Assembly: GCA_027064845.1 (NCBI GenBank)
Contig: JAMOPC010000499.1
Location: 1-5,577 of the forward strand
DNA length: 5,577 nucleotides
Direction of reading: 5' to 3'
Origin: Desulfurococcales archaeon
GTDB taxonomy: Archaea > Thermoproteota > Thermoprotei_A > Sulfolobales > Desulfurococcaceae
In this document: positions 4,444 to 5,577 of the stretch, one piece after another
How positions within the stretch are numbered: the first letter of the stretch is position 1
Layout of the letters: each line of letters opens with the position of its first letter
The notes under the pieces: generated by a model
The model's database searches: none
What the model was told of the DNA's origin: nothing
The model's input: the letters and a program-made list of their open reading frames with translations, nothing else
Program-made: the position numbers and the translations under genes

Positions 4444-5577
4444 TTAAGCCTCTACTTTTTCTTTTTTCTCTTCTACTTCTTCTACTTTCTTCTTTACTTC
4501 TACTAGTTTCTTAGCTCTGCGTGCTAGCTCTCTAAGTATATCATTTTTGCTCACGATGCTTACTATTTGTCTATCATCACTTACTACAGGTATTCCATTT
4601 AGATTAGCTTCTCTCATCATATCAATAGCTCTTGATAATAGAGTGTTTGGTGGAATATACTTACGATAAGGTACCATTACGTCCAATGCTACGAGCGGTG
4701 TTATTTTTACATATCTTCCTTTTCTAGCAGCTCCTCTTACGAGTTTTCTAACCCATATAAGTCTTCTACTCTTAATGCCTGTTACTGCGTCTTCAAATGC
4801 TACGAATGGTAGTCTGTTTGCCGATACTACACCCAATACGTTGGATCCATCATAAACAGTTAATGCATCTAGATATAGTGCTTTCATCTTGTTAACAGTG
4901 TGGTAGAGGCTGTGGAATGGGTGTACACTTGCTGTTTTACCCGGTAATATAACGTTTTCTACTAAAAGATCTCTTAGTACTTCTTTTGCTGCTTCAACTA
5001 CTTTGTCTTTAGTAATGAATCCTATAATTTCACCATTTTCGTCAACTACGAATACTACTTCTGATTCAGAATTTACCATTTGTAATGCAATGTCTTCTAA
5101 GGGTGTATCTGGTCTTATTTTTGGCACGTTCTTAGTCATTATATAGTCGATAAAGTATCTATCCTTTGTTCTTCTTCTCCAGAGTGGTCCTTTAAGTCCT
5201 AATGCATATAGCATATTCCATTTACTGACTACGCCTATGATGTTTTCTTCTTCATCTAATACTATTAAGTAATCCGTTCTTCTTCTAAGCATTTCTTTTC
5301 TCGCATGTTCTACTGTATCATTGATTGTTATAGCTGGTAATTCATCAATCATTATATCTTCAGCTACTATACCTGCACGTTCAACTGTGACAACTTTTTC
5401 TACAAGTACTTGTGAAAGTGTCTTCTCGCGAGAAACATATAGTATTCTTTCCTCGGCCTTAACAGGTATAGGCATAGGTACCTTGACTGGTACTGGTACT
5501 CTTCCTGGCTTTGCTCCTTCGAGATATGCTCTAATAATATCTTCGTATGTGATGACTCCGATTACATGGCCTTTCTC
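4444..5577 (-). CDS. Multi-CBS-domain protein, 5' end beyond the right edge
   Basis: The frame stays open past the Met at 5475 to the window edge, and the added residues include GHVIGVITYEDIIRAYLEG, a CBS-domain end. So 5475 is an internal Met and the gene is truncated by the window. Counting from the visible N terminus there are five CBS units. The first is incomplete. The others begin near AEDIMIDELP, IDYIMTKNVP, VENVILPGK and ALDVMVPYR. CBS domains pair to bind adenine nucleotides or S-adenosylmethionine. The ribose-binding T/S-x-x-D is present only in the first (TYED) and last (SKND) units; the middle three carry Asn, Lys and Arg at that Asp. A Pro-alternating linker, VPVPVKVPMPIPVK, joins units one and two. 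The protein ends in a Lys/Glu-rich tail after DILREL. No catalytic domain or membrane segment is visible, so it is probably a cytoplasmic nucleotide-sensing regulator of unknown partner. Confidence 0.85.
   Translation of the reverse strand, partial: EKGHVIGVITYEDIIRAYLEGAKPGRVPVPVKVPMPIPVKAEERILYVSREKTLSQVLVEKVVTVERAGIVAEDIMIDELPAITINDTVEHARKEMLRRRTDYLIVLDEEENIIGVVSKWNMLYALGLKGPLWRRRTKDRYFIDYIMTKNVPKIRPDTPLEDIALQMVNSESEVVFVVDENGEIIGFITKDKVVEAAKEVLRDLLVENVILPGKTASVHPFHSLYHTVNKMKALYLDALTVYDGSNVLGVVSANRLPFVAFEDAVTGIKSRRLIWVRKLVRGAARKGRYVKITPLVALDVMVPYRKYIPPNTLLSRAIDMMREANLNGIPVVSDDRQIVSIVSKNDILRELARRAKKLVEVKKKVEEVEEKKEKVEA

Overview
The window reads as chromosomal DNA of an AT-rich hyperthermophilic crenarchaeon, most likely a member of the Desulfurococcales with a Staphylothermus- or Ignisphaera-like base composition (an inference). 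The signs are an aldehyde:ferredoxin oxidoreductase-family tungstoenzyme, an archaeal CTP-type riboflavin kinase, an archaeal-type dUTPase, GGTG-type Shine-Dalgarno sites, TATA-type promoters, and a GC-rich tRNA gene with a bulge-helix-bulge intron.

Left block (1-947, minus strand): a small operon. A degenerate amidohydrolase-like protein (57-935) has lost the metal-binding histidines of its family. Its stop codon overlaps the ATG of a second gene (TAATG) that leaves the window at the left edge.

Divergent intergenic region (948-1132): this 185-base gap holds the most interesting element, a GC-rich island at about 984-1046. On the minus strand it has the layout of a double-guide archaeal C/D box sRNA. 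Its two guide segments can base-pair with two nearby stretches of 16S rRNA (the GGGGAGUAC and UAAAGGAAUU segments flanking helix 27). An A/T-rich element at about 1065-1081 could serve as promoter for both the sRNA (minus) and the tungstoenzyme gene (plus).

Middle block (plus strand): the AOR-family gene (1133-2959), then ribK for FMN synthesis (about 3056-3439), then 337 bases without a gene apart from a good TATA box, then the dUTPase gene dut (3777-4262). The two metabolic genes point to ferredoxin-linked aldehyde oxidation and flavin cofactor supply. dut keeps uracil out of DNA.

Right block (minus strand): tRNA-Gly(GCC) (4263-4365) has an encoded CCA and a 24-nt intron after position 37. 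Its 3' end abuts the dut stop codon with no spacer. Beyond it is a multi-CBS-domain protein (4444 to the right edge), whose 5' end lies outside the window.

No mobile element, CRISPR array or replication origin was seen.
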